DNA of 64,000 nucleotides from Tumebacillus amylolyticus (lineage in GTDB: Bacteria; Bacillota; Bacilli; Tumebacillales; Tumebacillaceae), in the NCBI RefSeq assembly GCF_016722965.1, contig NZ_JAEQNB010000004.1, forward strand, positions 186,001-250,000, given 5' to 3'. The translations under genes were made by a program, and so were the position numbers. Below the pieces are notes generated by a model. The model was not told the origin of the DNA, ran no database searches, and saw nothing but the letters and a program-made list of their open reading frames with translations. Of this stretch, positions 52,758 to 61,796 are shown piece after piece (position 1 is the first letter of the stretch; each line of letters begins with the position of its first letter).

Positions 52758-53273
52758 ATGGGAATCTTGAGTGGCAATCCGAAGCATGAACCGATGCATT
52801 ATGGGGAAGTGGACGCTGTTTGGGGGTCGTTGGCGGCCAAGTACGGGATCATCTCGCATTACCAAGTGTTGTTGAACCAATCGGGGGACGCAGACCTGCG
52901 CGACTTCATCGAGCAGTCGATTGATACATGTCGGGAAGAAGCGGCCGAATTGGCGAAGTTGTTGACGGAAAACGGCGTCGCACTGCCGCCCGCAGCGCCT
53001 GAAAAGCCCAAGGCGGACCTCGAACTGATCCCGCCTGGCGCACGCCATACGGACATGGAAATTGCATCGATGCTTGCTGTTGACAACGGGGCGGGTCTGG
53101 TTGCTTGTTCCAAAATGATGGCGATGTGCATCCGCGAAGACATCGCGGCGCTGTTCATGACGATGCACACCAAAAAAGCGGAGATGGGCCTGCGTCTGCT
53201 CCGTATGTTGAAGGAAAAAGGCTGGCTGGTCGTCCCGCCGTTGCACGTGAACACGGCAGAACACCGCGAGTAA
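52758..53273 (+). CDS. DUF3231 family protein
   Basis: 171 residues, soluble and helical. Openings such as KHEPMHYGEVDAVWGSLAAKYG and the later LAVDNGAGLVACSKMMAMCIRED resemble the DUF3231 family of spore formers, whose copies are often two tandem ferritin-like helical bundles; this is a single-domain version. CGGAGGTG precedes the ATG. Confidence 0.75.
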   Translation: MGILSGNPKHEPMHYGEVDAVWGSLAAKYGIISHYQVLLNQSGDADLRDFIEQSIDTCREEAAELAKLLTENGVALPPAAPEKPKADLELIPPGARHTDMEIASMLAVDNGAGLVACSKMMAMCIREDIAALFMTMHTKKAEMGLRLLRMLKEKGWLVVPPLHVNTAEHRE

Positions 53274-53282
53274 ATTTATACC

Positions 53283-53311
53283 TTGACAGAATTTTGCGAG
53301 TGCTGTACTGT
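53283..53311 (+). promoter_or_regulatory. Promoter of the S-box/metIC transcript
   Basis: TTGACA and TACTGT with 17-base spacing, about 40 bases ahead of the riboswitch. Confidence 0.8.
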
Positions 53312-53350
53312 AATAAAATAATCAGACAAAACAACTGAACAAGCAAGAAA

Positions 53351-53479
53351 CTCTCTTATCCAGAGTAGGCGGAGGGACTGGCCCGATGAAGCCCGGCAAC
53401 CGACATGCGGTTATTTTTTCAGCACACGCATGCACGGTGCCAATTCCTGCAGGATCTAACGATCCTGAGAGATGAGAGA
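53351..53479 (+). promoter_or_regulatory. SAM-I riboswitch (S-box)
   Basis: Canonical S-box sequence: CTCTTATCCAGAGTAGGCGG, AGGGACTGGCCC, GATGAAGCCCGGCAACC, GGTGCCAATTCCTGCAG and GAGAGATGAGAG closing P1. AGAGAAAGG after P1 can pair with CCTTTCTC in the terminator, giving the expected on/off switch. High SAM should favour termination and lower metIC expression. Confidence 0.97.
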
Positions 53480-53506
53480 AAGGACCCCCTTATGTCTACA
53501 TAAGCA

Positions 53507-53540
53507 AAGGCCTTTCTCCACTGGGAGAGAGGCCTTTTTT
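53507..53540 (+). terminator. S-box-controlled terminator
   Basis: AAAGGCCTTTCTC pairs with GAGAGAGGCCTTTTTT; the 5' arm competes with the antiterminator. Confidence 0.9.
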
Positions 53541-53570
53541 GCTTGCATCACAACTTAGGGGGACTTCAAT

Positions 53571-54755
53571 ATGACGCATCTTGAAACCAAATTCGCACAG
53601 ATTGGCAACCGACGTGACCCGCAAACCGGCTCGGTCTCGTCTCCGATCTACCTCTCCACCACGTACAGCCATCCGCAGCTCGGTGTTTCCACCGGCTTCG
53701 ACTATACGCGCACCAAGAACCCGACCCGTCAAACGCTCGAAGATGCCATCGCAGAACTCGAAGGCGGCGTGCGCGGGTTTGCCTACGCATCCGGCATGGC
53801 GGCGATTGCGGGGGTCTTCGGACTGTTTGCGCAAGGGGACCATCTGATCGTTTCGCACGACTTGTACGGCGGTACCTACCGCTTGATTGAACAGATTCTG
53901 CCGAAACAGGGCATCTCCGCCACGTTCGTGGATACAGGGGACGTGCAAGCGGTTGAACAGGCCCTGCAACCCAATACGAAGGGAATTTTCGTCGAAACGC
54001 CGACCAACCCGACGATGCGAATCACCGACCTCAGTGCCATAATTGAAGTAGCAAAACGTCATAACGTGTTGACAATCGTAGACAATACGTTCATGACCCC
54101 CTATCTGCAACGTCCGTTGACGCTCGGTGCCGACATCGTCGTCCACAGCGCGACCAAGTATCTCGGCGGTCACAACGACGTGCTGGCAGGTCTGGTTGTC
54201 GCACGGGAGACAGAAGTAGGAGACAAAATCTACTTCCTGCAAAACTCCATCGGCGCGACACTCGGCCCGCAAGATTGTTGGCTGCTGATGAGAGGGATCA
54301 AGACGCTGGCGTTGCGCATGGATCGTCACCAAGAGAACGCCTTGCTCGTCGCCGAATGGTTGGCGGAGCATCCGGCGATCTCCACCGTGTACTTCCCGGG
54401 GTTGTTCGGCCATGTAGGTCGTGACATTCATCTGAGCCAAGCAGCAGGATACGGCGGCATGCTGTCGTTTGAAGTGGAGAGCGAAGCACTCGTGGAGCCG
54501 TTGTTGCGCCACTTGAAACTGATCACGTTTGCCGAATCGCTTGGCGGGGTGGAATCGCTGATCACCTACCCGGCTCGTCAGACGCACTTTGACATCCCGG
54601 AGGAAATTCGCATCTCGGTGGGCGTCACCAATTCCCTGTTGCGACTCTCGGTGGGCATCGAGCACCACAGCGATCTCATTGACGATCTCGCGCAAGCACT
54701 GGCAGCGGCAGAGAAGGAAATTGGAGTGAAGGGAGTCCAAGCAAGCCATGAGTGA
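53571..54755 (+). CDS. metI: Cystathionine gamma-synthase / O-acetylhomoserine thiolyase
   Basis: 394-residue Cys/Met-metabolism PLP enzyme. PLP lysine in HSATKYLGGHNDV; ASGMAAI and TPTNPTMRI are the fold I blocks. Adjacency to metC and the S-box mirrors B. subtilis metIC, where MetI forms cystathionine from an acylhomoserine and cysteine. The ATG follows AGGGGG. Its end overlaps metC by eight bases. Confidence 0.9.
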   Translation: MTHLETKFAQIGNRRDPQTGSVSSPIYLSTTYSHPQLGVSTGFDYTRTKNPTRQTLEDAIAELEGGVRGFAYASGMAAIAGVFGLFAQGDHLIVSHDLYGGTYRLIEQILPKQGISATFVDTGDVQAVEQALQPNTKGIFVETPTNPTMRITDLSAIIEVAKRHNVLTIVDNTFMTPYLQRPLTLGADIVVHSATKYLGGHNDVLAGLVVARETEVGDKIYFLQNSIGATLGPQDCWLLMRGIKTLALRMDRHQENALLVAEWLAEHPAISTVYFPGLFGHVGRDIHLSQAAGYGGMLSFEVESEALVEPLLRHLKLITFAESLGGVESLITYPARQTHFDIPEEIRISVGVTNSLLRLSVGIEHHSDLIDDLAQALAAAEKEIGVKGVQASHE

Positions 54756-55896
54756 GAAAAAAATTTCGTTCGCCACCCACGTGTTGCATACGGGCAATGA
54801 AATCGATCCGGTAACGGGGGCAGCGGCATTTCCCATCTATCAAGCGTCGACGTTCCACCAAGAAGATCCGTGGAACCCGCCGGCTTACGAATACGCCCGC
54901 TCGGGCAACCCGACTCGCCATGCGGTCGAAGATGCAGTCGCCAAACTTGAGGGCGGTACGCGCGGGTTTGCGTTCGGTTCTGGCATGGCGGCGATCACCA
55001 CGACGTTGTTCCTGTTCTCGCAGGGCGATCATATCGTTGCCTGCGATGACATCTACGGCGGTACGTTCCGGGCGCTGACCCAGTTGATCAACCGCTTCGG
55101 CATCGAAACGACGTTCGTCGATGCGACGAATTTGGATGAAATTCGGGCGGCGATTCGTCCGAATACGAAAGGGCTGTTCCTCGAAACACCGTCCAACCCG
55201 ACGATGAAGATCATCGACTTGGCGGGTGCGGCACAGATTGCCAAGGAACACGGTCTGCTCTCGATCATCGACAACACGTTCATGACGCCGTACCTCCAAC
55301 GACCGTTGGAACTTGGCATCGACATCGTCATTCACAGTGCGACCAAGTTCTTGGGCGGACATTCGGACGTGGTGGCGGGCGTCGTCGTCACGCGAGATGA
55401 GGAGCTGGGCAAACGGTTGTACTTTCTCCAAAATGCATGCGGCGGCGTGCTCGGCCCGCAAGATTGCTTCTTGCTCCAACGCGGGTTGAAGACGCTCAAA
55501 GTCCGCATGGATGCGTCCTGCGCCGGTGCGGAAAAAATCGCCCACTATCTCTACGAACGCGGCGACATCGAGCAGGTCTACTATCCGGGCCTGCCGTCTC
55601 ACGCAGGTCACGAGATTCAAAAGTCACAAGCGGACGGCTTCGGCGCTGTCGTGTCGTTCGACCTCGGTACCGAGGAGCGAGCTCGCAAATTGATGGAACG
55701 CGTTCAATTGCCGCTCGTCGCCGTCTCGCTCGGTGCGGTGGAATCGATTCTGTCCTACCCGCGCATGATGTCCCACAACGGCATGCCCGCCGAAGAACGC
55801 CTCAAGCGCAAGATCGGCGACGGCTTGCTGCGCTTCTCGATTGGCTTGGAAGACCCGAACGATTTGATCGCCGATCTGGAACAAGCATTGAAGTAA
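54748..55896 (+). CDS. metC: Cystathionine beta-lyase
   Basis: 382 residues, paralogous to the preceding gene. PLP lysine in HSATKFLGGHSDV; GSGMAAI and TPSNPTMKI present. In the metIC pair this enzyme cleaves cystathionine to homocysteine. Translationally coupled to metI through an eight-base overlap, with GGAGTG nearby as SD. The assignment of MetI versus MetC roles follows gene order and B. subtilis. Confidence 0.88.
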   Translation: MSEKKISFATHVLHTGNEIDPVTGAAAFPIYQASTFHQEDPWNPPAYEYARSGNPTRHAVEDAVAKLEGGTRGFAFGSGMAAITTTLFLFSQGDHIVACDDIYGGTFRALTQLINRFGIETTFVDATNLDEIRAAIRPNTKGLFLETPSNPTMKIIDLAGAAQIAKEHGLLSIIDNTFMTPYLQRPLELGIDIVIHSATKFLGGHSDVVAGVVVTRDEELGKRLYFLQNACGGVLGPQDCFLLQRGLKTLKVRMDASCAGAEKIAHYLYERGDIEQVYYPGLPSHAGHEIQKSQADGFGAVVSFDLGTEERARKLMERVQLPLVAVSLGAVESILSYPRMMSHNGMPAEERLKRKIGDGLLRFSIGLEDPNDLIADLEQALK

Positions 55897-55924
55897 AATT
55901 TACCATTGTGTAGAATGACCCATA

Positions 55925-55968
55925 GAGCATCCTAACGTATACTCCGTATGCTTAGGATGCTTTTTTTC
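55925..55968 (+). terminator. Intrinsic terminator after metC
   Basis: GCATCCTAACGTATAC pairs with GTATGCTTAGGATGC, followed by seven T. Confidence 0.9.
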
Positions 55969-56001
55969 TATGTCATAGATTGTGCAGAAGGTGGGAGAGA
56001 G

Positions 56002-57252
56002 ATGGAATCGACAACGATGGAGATGGTGCACCGCTACATCGGTTTGGTTTTGATCGTGCTGGTCGTCGGGATGTTTGGCGGACGATTGGCACGCGTGTTG
56101 CGCATCCCGGACGTTGCGTTGTATTTGTTGATTGGGGTTTTGGTCGGGCCGATCTTGCATTGGGTGGAATTGTCTCCGCAGTCGCTGGCCGACCAGTTGA
56201 TCATCATCGTCGGAGCGGCGCTGATCTTGTTCGACGGAGGACGAGCCATCCAGTTCGGCGTTTTGAAAAAAGTTTGGTTCACGCTCTCGATGCTTTCCAT
56301 TCCCGGTGTGTTGATCACAGCCGTCGTGACGGCCGGTGCGGCGTATTATCTGCTGGATTTGCCGCTTTCGATTGCGTTCTTGCTGGCGGCGATCATCGCT
56401 TCGACCGACCCGGCGACGTTGATTCCGGTGTTCCGTCAGGTGCCGATTGATGAAAAAGTCAAACAAACGGTCGAGTCGGAGTCTGCTTTCAACGACGCGA
56501 CGGGTTCGATTGTCACGTTCACCGCTTTGGGCGTTGTGACGGGCGGCCAATTTGCCGTCGGAAGCGCTCTGTGGGAATTTGTAAAAATGGCCGCCGGCGG
56601 TCTGATCATCGGACTCGTGTTCGGCTGGTTGGCGACCGTGATGATTTCGAGACGACGCGGAGGCTTTTTGCGTGACTATGCTTCGATTGTGGTCATCGTC
56701 GTGGCGCTTGGAGCGTATCTCGTCGGGGACTTGATGGGAGTCAGCGGCTTCATGGCGACGTTCACCGCAGGTCTAATGCTTGGCAATCACCAAAAGCTCG
56801 GCTGGCCGACAGATGAAGAACGGCTCGAGGGCGTCGGGCACTTTTTTGAAGGCATCACCTTGATTTTGCGGATGATGATCTTCATCTTGCTCGGGTCGCA
56901 AGTGGACTTCTCGTCGCTGGCCGATTTCTGGTGGCAAGGGCTGCTAATCGTCTTCGTGTTTATGTTCATCGCCCGACCCTTGACCGTCTTTCTCTGCGCG
57001 GGGCCGGATCGGATGGCGAAATGGACGCTCAAAGAACTGCTGTTCATGTGCTGGGTGCGCGAAACGGGCGTCATCCCGGCGGCGTTGGTCGCACTGATTG
57101 CCGGTATGGACATCCCGCACTACCGCGCGATTGCTTCGGTGACGTTCATGGCGATTCTGATCACCATCGTCTTGCAAGCGGGGACGACGGGAATTGTGGC
57201 ACGCAAACTGGGTGTGGCATTGGATTTCTCTGGCGACCGTGGGAAACACTAG
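56002..57252 (+). CDS. Cation:proton antiporter (CPA1 type)
   Basis: 416 residues with about twelve helices. The pattern LILFDGGRAI followed by ASTDPATLIPVF and ESESAFNDATG is that of NhaP/CPA1 Na+(K+)/H+ antiporters, where the aspartates of TDPAT and FNDATG sit in the ion site. ATG 56002 after GGTGGGAGAG is preferred to 55948, which lies in the preceding terminator. The next small acidic gene follows closely. Confidence 0.88.
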   Translation: MESTTMEMVHRYIGLVLIVLVVGMFGGRLARVLRIPDVALYLLIGVLVGPILHWVELSPQSLADQLIIIVGAALILFDGGRAIQFGVLKKVWFTLSMLSIPGVLITAVVTAGAAYYLLDLPLSIAFLLAAIIASTDPATLIPVFRQVPIDEKVKQTVESESAFNDATGSIVTFTALGVVTGGQFAVGSALWEFVKMAAGGLIIGLVFGWLATVMISRRRGGFLRDYASIVVIVVALGAYLVGDLMGVSGFMATFTAGLMLGNHQKLGWPTDEERLEGVGHFFEGITLILRMMIFILLGSQVDFSSLADFWWQGLLIVFVFMFIARPLTVFLCAGPDRMAKWTLKELLFMCWVRETGVIPAALVALIAGMDIPHYRAIASVTFMAILITIVLQAGTTGIVARKLGVALDFSGDRGKH

Positions 57253-57283
57253 AGCTATCCACGGAAGACAGGGAGGGATCGAG

Positions 57284-57463
57284 ATGAAACCTTTTAACGG
57301 TGTAACGCACAAAGACGGCGGCGAAAAAGACATGATCGCGTTCGACAATCCGGACGATGCCGATGCGCTGGAGAACATCCCCGAAGCGGCAAAAGGGTAC
57401 GAAGAAACCTTGGTCGTGGTGGACAACCCTGACGATTTTGACGACGAAGGGGAACAAGTTTAA
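57284..57463 (+). CDS. Acidic mini-protein, 59 residues
   Basis: Not recognised. ATG behind GGGAGGGA, ten bases away. Very rich in Asp and Glu, with the element DNPDD twice (FDNPDDADA and VDNPDDFDDE) and almost no hydrophobic core, so probably unstructured. It lies 31 bases after the antiporter gene and 68 bases before the primase-helicase gene; it could be co-transcribed with either. Confidence 0.55.
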   Translation: MKPFNGVTHKDGGEKDMIAFDNPDDADALENIPEAAKGYEETLVVVDNPDDFDDEGEQV

Positions 57464-57531
57464 CGTGTGAATTTTCTGGCGACAACCCACCCTGCTTCTG
57501 TTAGAATGGGGGCAAGGGAGGGATGTCCGCC

Positions 57532-59019
57532 ATGACGATGTTTCAACCTGCGATTGGAACTGACGATTTGGAAGAACTCGTGAGCAAGTACCAGAAGCAA
57601 CTCGATACGGAGGCTTTGCTGTATCTGGAAAGTCGGGACATCTCGGAGAAGACGATCGCGAACTTCTCGCTTGGTTATGAGGACATCATCATCGGGTTTT
57701 CCGTTGCAGAGAACAGCGGGCTCCTGCCGGGCCGGATCGTGTTTCCGATTCGCGACATGGAGGGGCGCATCCGCGATCTGATCGGGCGAACCATCGATGA
57801 CCGCGAGCCCAAATACAAGGCATTGCTTGGCGATTCCATGGTGTTGTTCAATGAGCCTGTGCTCGCGGACAACTCGGAAATTGTGATTGCGGGCGGGATG
57901 TTCGATGTCTTGTCGCTGCACCAAGTGCCGATTCCGGCTGTCGCGGTGCCGGATTGCTATTCGTTTCACAAAGACCAAGCCCAACTGTTTGCAGACAAGC
58001 GCGTGTTCATCTGTTTCGGCAACGACGAGGAGGGCCGCCGGGAAGCCGAGCGTGTCTTTAACTTGTTGGAAGCGGTGGCGGAGGAAGTGTTCATCGTGAC
58101 GCTGCCGGAGGGAATCAAAGACATTAACGATTTGTACGTGCGGGCGGAGAATGCCAAGGAAGTGTTCGTTTCGCTGATCAATCGGGCGATTCAGACCAAG
58201 CAAGAGTCCGGCATGCCGCCGGATGAGCACTATCTGACCACGTACAACGAGGAATTTTTAAAGCGTCAGCGCGGGCAGACGACCGGCATTCCGTCGGGGG
58301 TCGCGGAGCTTGACGATCTGTTGCTGGGTGGGTTTCGACCCGGACTTTACGTGTTGAGCGGGCCGATTGGCTCGGGCAAGACGACGCTCTTGCGTCAGAT
58401 GGCCGACCATGCGGCGTTTCTCGATTGTCCGGTCGCTTACTTCTCGTGGCAGAATTCGTCGTTTGAACTCTGGGCGAACTCGATCGGGCGGCTCTTGAAC
58501 GTCTCGTGGCGTGATATTTTACTGGGCAACGCCAACCCGGAGATGGTGAAGCAGGCGAATGAGCATTATAACGAATTCGCCGATCACATCTGGACGCTCG
58601 AAGCTTCGGTGGACAACAGCGTCGAGGACATCGCCGATTTTGTGCAAAGGATTGCACAAACCAACGGACGAGAGCCTGTCGTGTTTCTCGACTACTTGCA
58701 ACGCATCCCGCACAGCAAGCAGGAGATGTTGCCGTCGCAGGAGCGGGCTTCGATGGTCGCCTATGAGTTGCACATGCTCGCCCGCGACTTGAATTGCCCG
58801 GTGATTGTGGCGGCCAATGCGGACCGCGAGGACCGGGACGGCGAGTTGTTGGCGCAGGCGTTGGAAGCGACCGTGGATGTATGGATGCATCTGTCGGCGT
58901 ATGATGCGGTGGACGACACGCATGAGTTGCAAGTTGTGCAGAATCGCAACGGCGACCGTGGATCGATTCGTGTCGCATTGGGTCAAGATGCGGCGATTTT
59001 TCGCTCTACCGTAGAATAA
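57532..59019 (+). CDS. Primase-helicase fusion (Twinkle/T7 gp4-like) with degenerate Toprim
   Basis: 495 residues. The N-terminal part (about 15-215) follows the DnaG catalytic core: LYLESRDISEKTIANFSLGY, GRIVFPIRDMEGRIRDLIGR, EPKYKALLGDSMVLFNE, then the Toprim region VIAGGMFDVLSLHQ and VFICFGNDEEGRREAERV. In active Toprims these read EG..D.. and DxD..G; here Glu is Ala and the first Asp is Gly. There is no zinc finger. From about 245 comes a DnaB-type RecA domain: TGIPSGVAELDDLLLGGF, Walker A GPIGSGKTT, Walker B VVFLDYLQRI. Start ATG 57532 is nine bases after GGGAGG. No phage genes surround it. Confidence 0.75.
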   Translation: MTMFQPAIGTDDLEELVSKYQKQLDTEALLYLESRDISEKTIANFSLGYEDIIIGFSVAENSGLLPGRIVFPIRDMEGRIRDLIGRTIDDREPKYKALLGDSMVLFNEPVLADNSEIVIAGGMFDVLSLHQVPIPAVAVPDCYSFHKDQAQLFADKRVFICFGNDEEGRREAERVFNLLEAVAEEVFIVTLPEGIKDINDLYVRAENAKEVFVSLINRAIQTKQESGMPPDEHYLTTYNEEFLKRQRGQTTGIPSGVAELDDLLLGGFRPGLYVLSGPIGSGKTTLLRQMADHAAFLDCPVAYFSWQNSSFELWANSIGRLLNVSWRDILLGNANPEMVKQANEHYNEFADHIWTLEASVDNSVEDIADFVQRIAQTNGREPVVFLDYLQRIPHSKQEMLPSQERASMVAYELHMLARDLNCPVIVAANADREDRDGELLAQALEATVDVWMHLSAYDAVDDTHELQVVQNRNGDRGSIRVALGQDAAIFRSTVE

Positions 59020-59191
59020 GGCGGCATATGGACGAGTTAGTTAGCTGATTGGGCTTGATCGAGGAATTTGGACTCTTACCGTGTTTCATTGCGTCTGAAC
59101 CTGTATTCATGAACTTTCCATGCGAGTATGGAAGGTGTATATTGGTTGAGGTTAGAATACCTTTCAAATGTTCAAAGGTGGTCGAGTCGAA

Positions 59192-60478
59192 GTGAGTACC
59201 CATAACGCAACCTCGAATGTTACATCAAACGAACCTGCTGAGAATCTGAACGTTCTGACCAGCACCCAGCTGGTCATTGGCGAAGCGTTAAACAAACTTG
59301 GCTATGGCCAAGAAATGTTTGAATTGCTCAAGGAACCGCTCCGTGTCCTGACCGTTCGTATCCCGGTCCGCATGGACGACGGCTCCGTCAAAGTGTTCAC
59401 GGGCTACCGTGCTCAACACAATGACGCAGTGGGCCCGACCAAGGGTGGCATTCGCTTCCACCCGGAAGTGACCGAAGATGAAGTAAAAGCTCTCGCGATC
59501 TGGATGTCGCTGAAGTGCGGCATCGCAAACCTGCCGTACGGCGGGGGCAAGGGTGGCATCATCTGCGACCCGCGCGAGATGTCGTTCCGTGAACTGGAGC
59601 GCCTGTGCCGCGGGTACGTCCGTGCGATCTCGCAGATCGTCGGGCCGACCAAGGACATCCCGGCTCCGGACGTGTTCACCAACTCGCAGTCGATGGCTTG
59701 GATGATGGACGAATACTCCCGCATCCGCGAATTCGACGCACCGGGCTTCATCACCGGCAAACCGCTGGTGCTCGGCGGCTCCTATGGCCGTGATTCTGCG
59801 ACTGCACGCGGCGTGGCGATCGCGATCCAAGAAGCGGCGAAAGTCAAAGGCATCGATCTGCAAAACGCGCGTGTCGTCGTCCAAGGCTTCGGCAACGCGG
59901 GCGGTTACCTCGCGAAATTCATGCACGACGCGGGTGCGAAAGTCGTCGGGATCTCCGACGCGTACGGCGGTCTGCATGATGAAAACGGCCTCGACATCGA
60001 GTACTTGCTCGACCGTCGCGATTCGTTTGGCACGGTGACCAAACTGTACAAAAACGTAATCTCCAACCAAGAGCTGCTGGAACTGGATTGCGACATCCTC
60101 GTACCGGCTGCGATTGAGAACCAGATTACGGCACGCAACGCCCACAACATCAAGGCGCAGATCGTCGTCGAAGCGGCAAACGGCCCGACGACCATCGAAG
60201 CGACCAAGATCCTCTCGGAGCGCGGCATCTTGCTCGTTCCGGACGTGGTGGCGAATGCAGGCGGCGTTATCGTCTCCTACTTCGAGTGGGTGCAGAACAA
60301 CCAAGGCTACTACTGGAACGAGAACGAAGTCGACGAACGTCTGCAGAAGATCATGTCGAGATCGTTCCACACCGTCTACGAAACCGCTCGTGCGCGCAAG
60401 ATCGACATGCGTCTGGCGGCGTACATGGCCGGCGTTCGCAACATGGCGGAAGCAAGCCAATTGCGCGGTTGGGTGTAA
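59192..60478 (+). CDS. NAD(P)-dependent glutamate dehydrogenase
   Basis: 428 residues of the RocG/GudB group. Blocks: [14 protein letters not shown] (substrate lysine), [18 protein letters not shown], the catalytic region [20 protein letters not shown], and the cofactor fold [14 protein letters not shown]. Interconverts glutamate and 2-oxoglutarate plus ammonia, opposing gltB. GTG at 59192 is chosen because AAAGGTGG is just upstream; the ATG at 59168 has no SD. The leader (59020-59191) has a TTTCCAT/ATGGAA dyad near 59120 and otherwise nothing obvious. Confidence 0.93.
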   Translation: MSTHNATSNVTSNEPAENLNVLTSTQLVIGEALNKLGYGQEMFELLKEPLRVLTVRIPVRMDDGSVKVFTGYRAQHNDAVGPTKGGIRFHPEVTEDEVKALAIWMSLKCGIANLPYGGGKGGIICDPREMSFRELERLCRGYVRAISQIVGPTKDIPAPDVFTNSQSMAWMMDEYSRIREFDAPGFITGKPLVLGGSYGRDSATARGVAIAIQEAAKVKGIDLQNARVVVQGFGNAGGYLAKFMHDAGAKVVGISDAYGGLHDENGLDIEYLLDRRDSFGTVTKLYKNVISNQELLELDCDILVPAAIENQITARNAHNIKAQIVVEAANGPTTIEATKILSERGILLVPDVVANAGGVIVSYFEWVQNNQGYYWNENEVDERLQKIMSRSFHTVYETARARKIDMRLAAYMAGVRNMAEASQLRGWV

Positions 60479-60497
60479 GAGCCGTTTTTGGTATACT

Positions 60498-60536
60498 AAA
60501 AGGGTGGGACTCCGCAACGAGTCTCGCCCTTTTTTA
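60498..60536 (+). terminator. Intrinsic terminator after glutamate dehydrogenase
   Basis: AAAAGGGTGGGACTC pairs with GAGTCTCGCCCTTTTTT. Confidence 0.85.
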
Positions 60537-60559
60537 CATGAAGGAGGTTTTGGAGTTTC

Positions 60560-60841
60560 ATGACATACACAGTACCGAAGAACATCGAGACGTTGGTGAA
60601 CACGTTCACCGAGATGATGACGGGCGAAGCGTCGCAGGAGAATGTGGAAGCTGTCGTGCAGTGGGCGATCTACATGCATGTCCGATCCGTGATGCCGCCG
60701 CTCGTGCAACATTGGCGCACGGCAGAACCGGAGAACGGGCAGGCGGTCTCTGAAGCGATCAAGCAAGTACAGGCTCTGAATGCGGCGTGGAAAGAAAAGC
60801 GCCAGACGACGGCACCGACACCAACACCAACACAAGACTGA
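60560..60841 (+). CDS. Small helical protein, DUF2573-like
   Basis: 93 residues, AAGGAGG before the ATG. The segment VVQWAIYMHVRSVMPPLVQHW resembles the DUF2573 (YusU) family of Bacilli, function unknown; the resemblance is short. It ends in a Pro/Thr-rich tail (APTPTPTQD). No signal peptide. Confidence 0.5.
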   Translation: MTYTVPKNIETLVNTFTEMMTGEASQENVEAVVQWAIYMHVRSVMPPLVQHWRTAEPENGQAVSEAIKQVQALNAAWKEKRQTTAPTPTPTQD

Positions 60842-60871
60842 TTGACCTACATACTAGGACTGGACATCGAA

Positions 60872-60908
60872 GGCTCTCGCAAACGTAAGGTTGGCGGGAG
60901 CATTTTTT
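60872..60908 (+). terminator. Terminator-like hairpin
   Basis: GGCTCTCGC pairs with GCGGGAGC and is followed by ATTTTTT. Confidence 0.6.
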
Positions 60909-60935
60909 CATAGTGAGACGAGGGAGCTGAGAGAG

Positions 60936-61796
60936 ATGACGAAGCGACTGGACACGAATGTACCGGGCGATTTTTTTGTAAACTCGAATTGCATTGACTG
61001 TGACCAATGCCGACAGATCGCGCCGGCGAATTTCTCCGATGTCCGGGGGATGTCTGCGGTGACGAAGCAGCCGCGTGGGGACGAGGAGCGGCGGTTGGCG
61101 ATGCACGCCTTGCTGACGTGCCCGACGGGGGCGATTGGCAGTGAGAACCAAGAAGGGCTGCAAGCGGCGATGGAGGACTTTCCTCTGTTGGTAGAGGAGA
61201 ATGTGTATTTCAACGGGTTCACGGCGCGAAATTCCTACGGGGCGAGTTCGTACTTGATCTTGCACCCGGACGGCAATTGGTTGGTGGACGCGCCGCGGTA
61301 CGTCCCGCAGTTGGTTGAGAAGTTTGAGCAGTTGGGCGGCATTCGGTATATCTTCCTCTCGCACCAAGACGATGTGGCCGATGCGGCGCGTTATGCGGAG
61401 AAATTCGGGGCGGAGCGGATCATCCACGAGTGGGAGTTGAGCGCGCAACCGGACGCGGAGCATGTGATTCAGGGCCTGGACACGGTGGAGTTTGCGCCGG
61501 AGTTTCGAATTCTCGTGCAACCGGGGCATACGCGCGGGCATCTCGTGTTGCTCTATCAGGAAAAATACCTGTTCACCGGCGACCATCTCGCGTGGGATCG
61601 GGAGCGGCAGGACCTCGATGCGTTTGAAGATTTCTGTTGGTATTCGTGGGAAGTGCAAGGTCGGTCGATGGCGAGACTGGCGGGCGAGACGTTTCAGTGG
61701 GTGTTGCCGGGGCATGGCGACCGCAAGAAGCTCCCGGCGGACGAGATGCGTGTGCGCATGAACCAATTGGTGCAACGGATGGGGGCTCGCGCATGA
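60936..61796 (+). CDS. Ferredoxin-MBL fold fusion protein
   Basis: 286 residues. The N-terminus has a single [4Fe-4S]-type cluster set, Cys19-X2-Cys22-X2-Cys25 in NCIDCDQC and a fourth Cys in CPTGAI about residue 62. From about 90 a metallo-beta-lactamase fold follows: FLSHQDDVADA (in place of HxHxDH), QPGHTRGH, FTGDHLAW and VLPGHGD. Such fusions suggest a redox-linked hydrolase or oxygen/NO-related activity, but no substrate is known. ATG at 60936 follows AGGGAG. Its stop overlaps the next start. Confidence 0.8.
   Translation: MTKRLDTNVPGDFFVNSNCIDCDQCRQIAPANFSDVRGMSAVTKQPRGDEERRLAMHALLTCPTGAIGSENQEGLQAAMEDFPLLVEENVYFNGFTARNSYGASSYLILHPDGNWLVDAPRYVPQLVEKFEQLGGIRYIFLSHQDDVADAARYAEKFGAERIIHEWELSAQPDAEHVIQGLDTVEFAPEFRILVQPGHTRGHLVLLYQEKYLFTGDHLAWDRERQDLDAFEDFCWYSWEVQGRSMARLAGETFQWVLPGHGDRKKLPADEMRVRMNQLVQRMGARA

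Noticed and set aside
53351-53540. S-box as a novel regulatory RNA
   Set aside because: It is a textbook SAM-I riboswitch upstream of metIC, so it is annotated as a feature but is not new.
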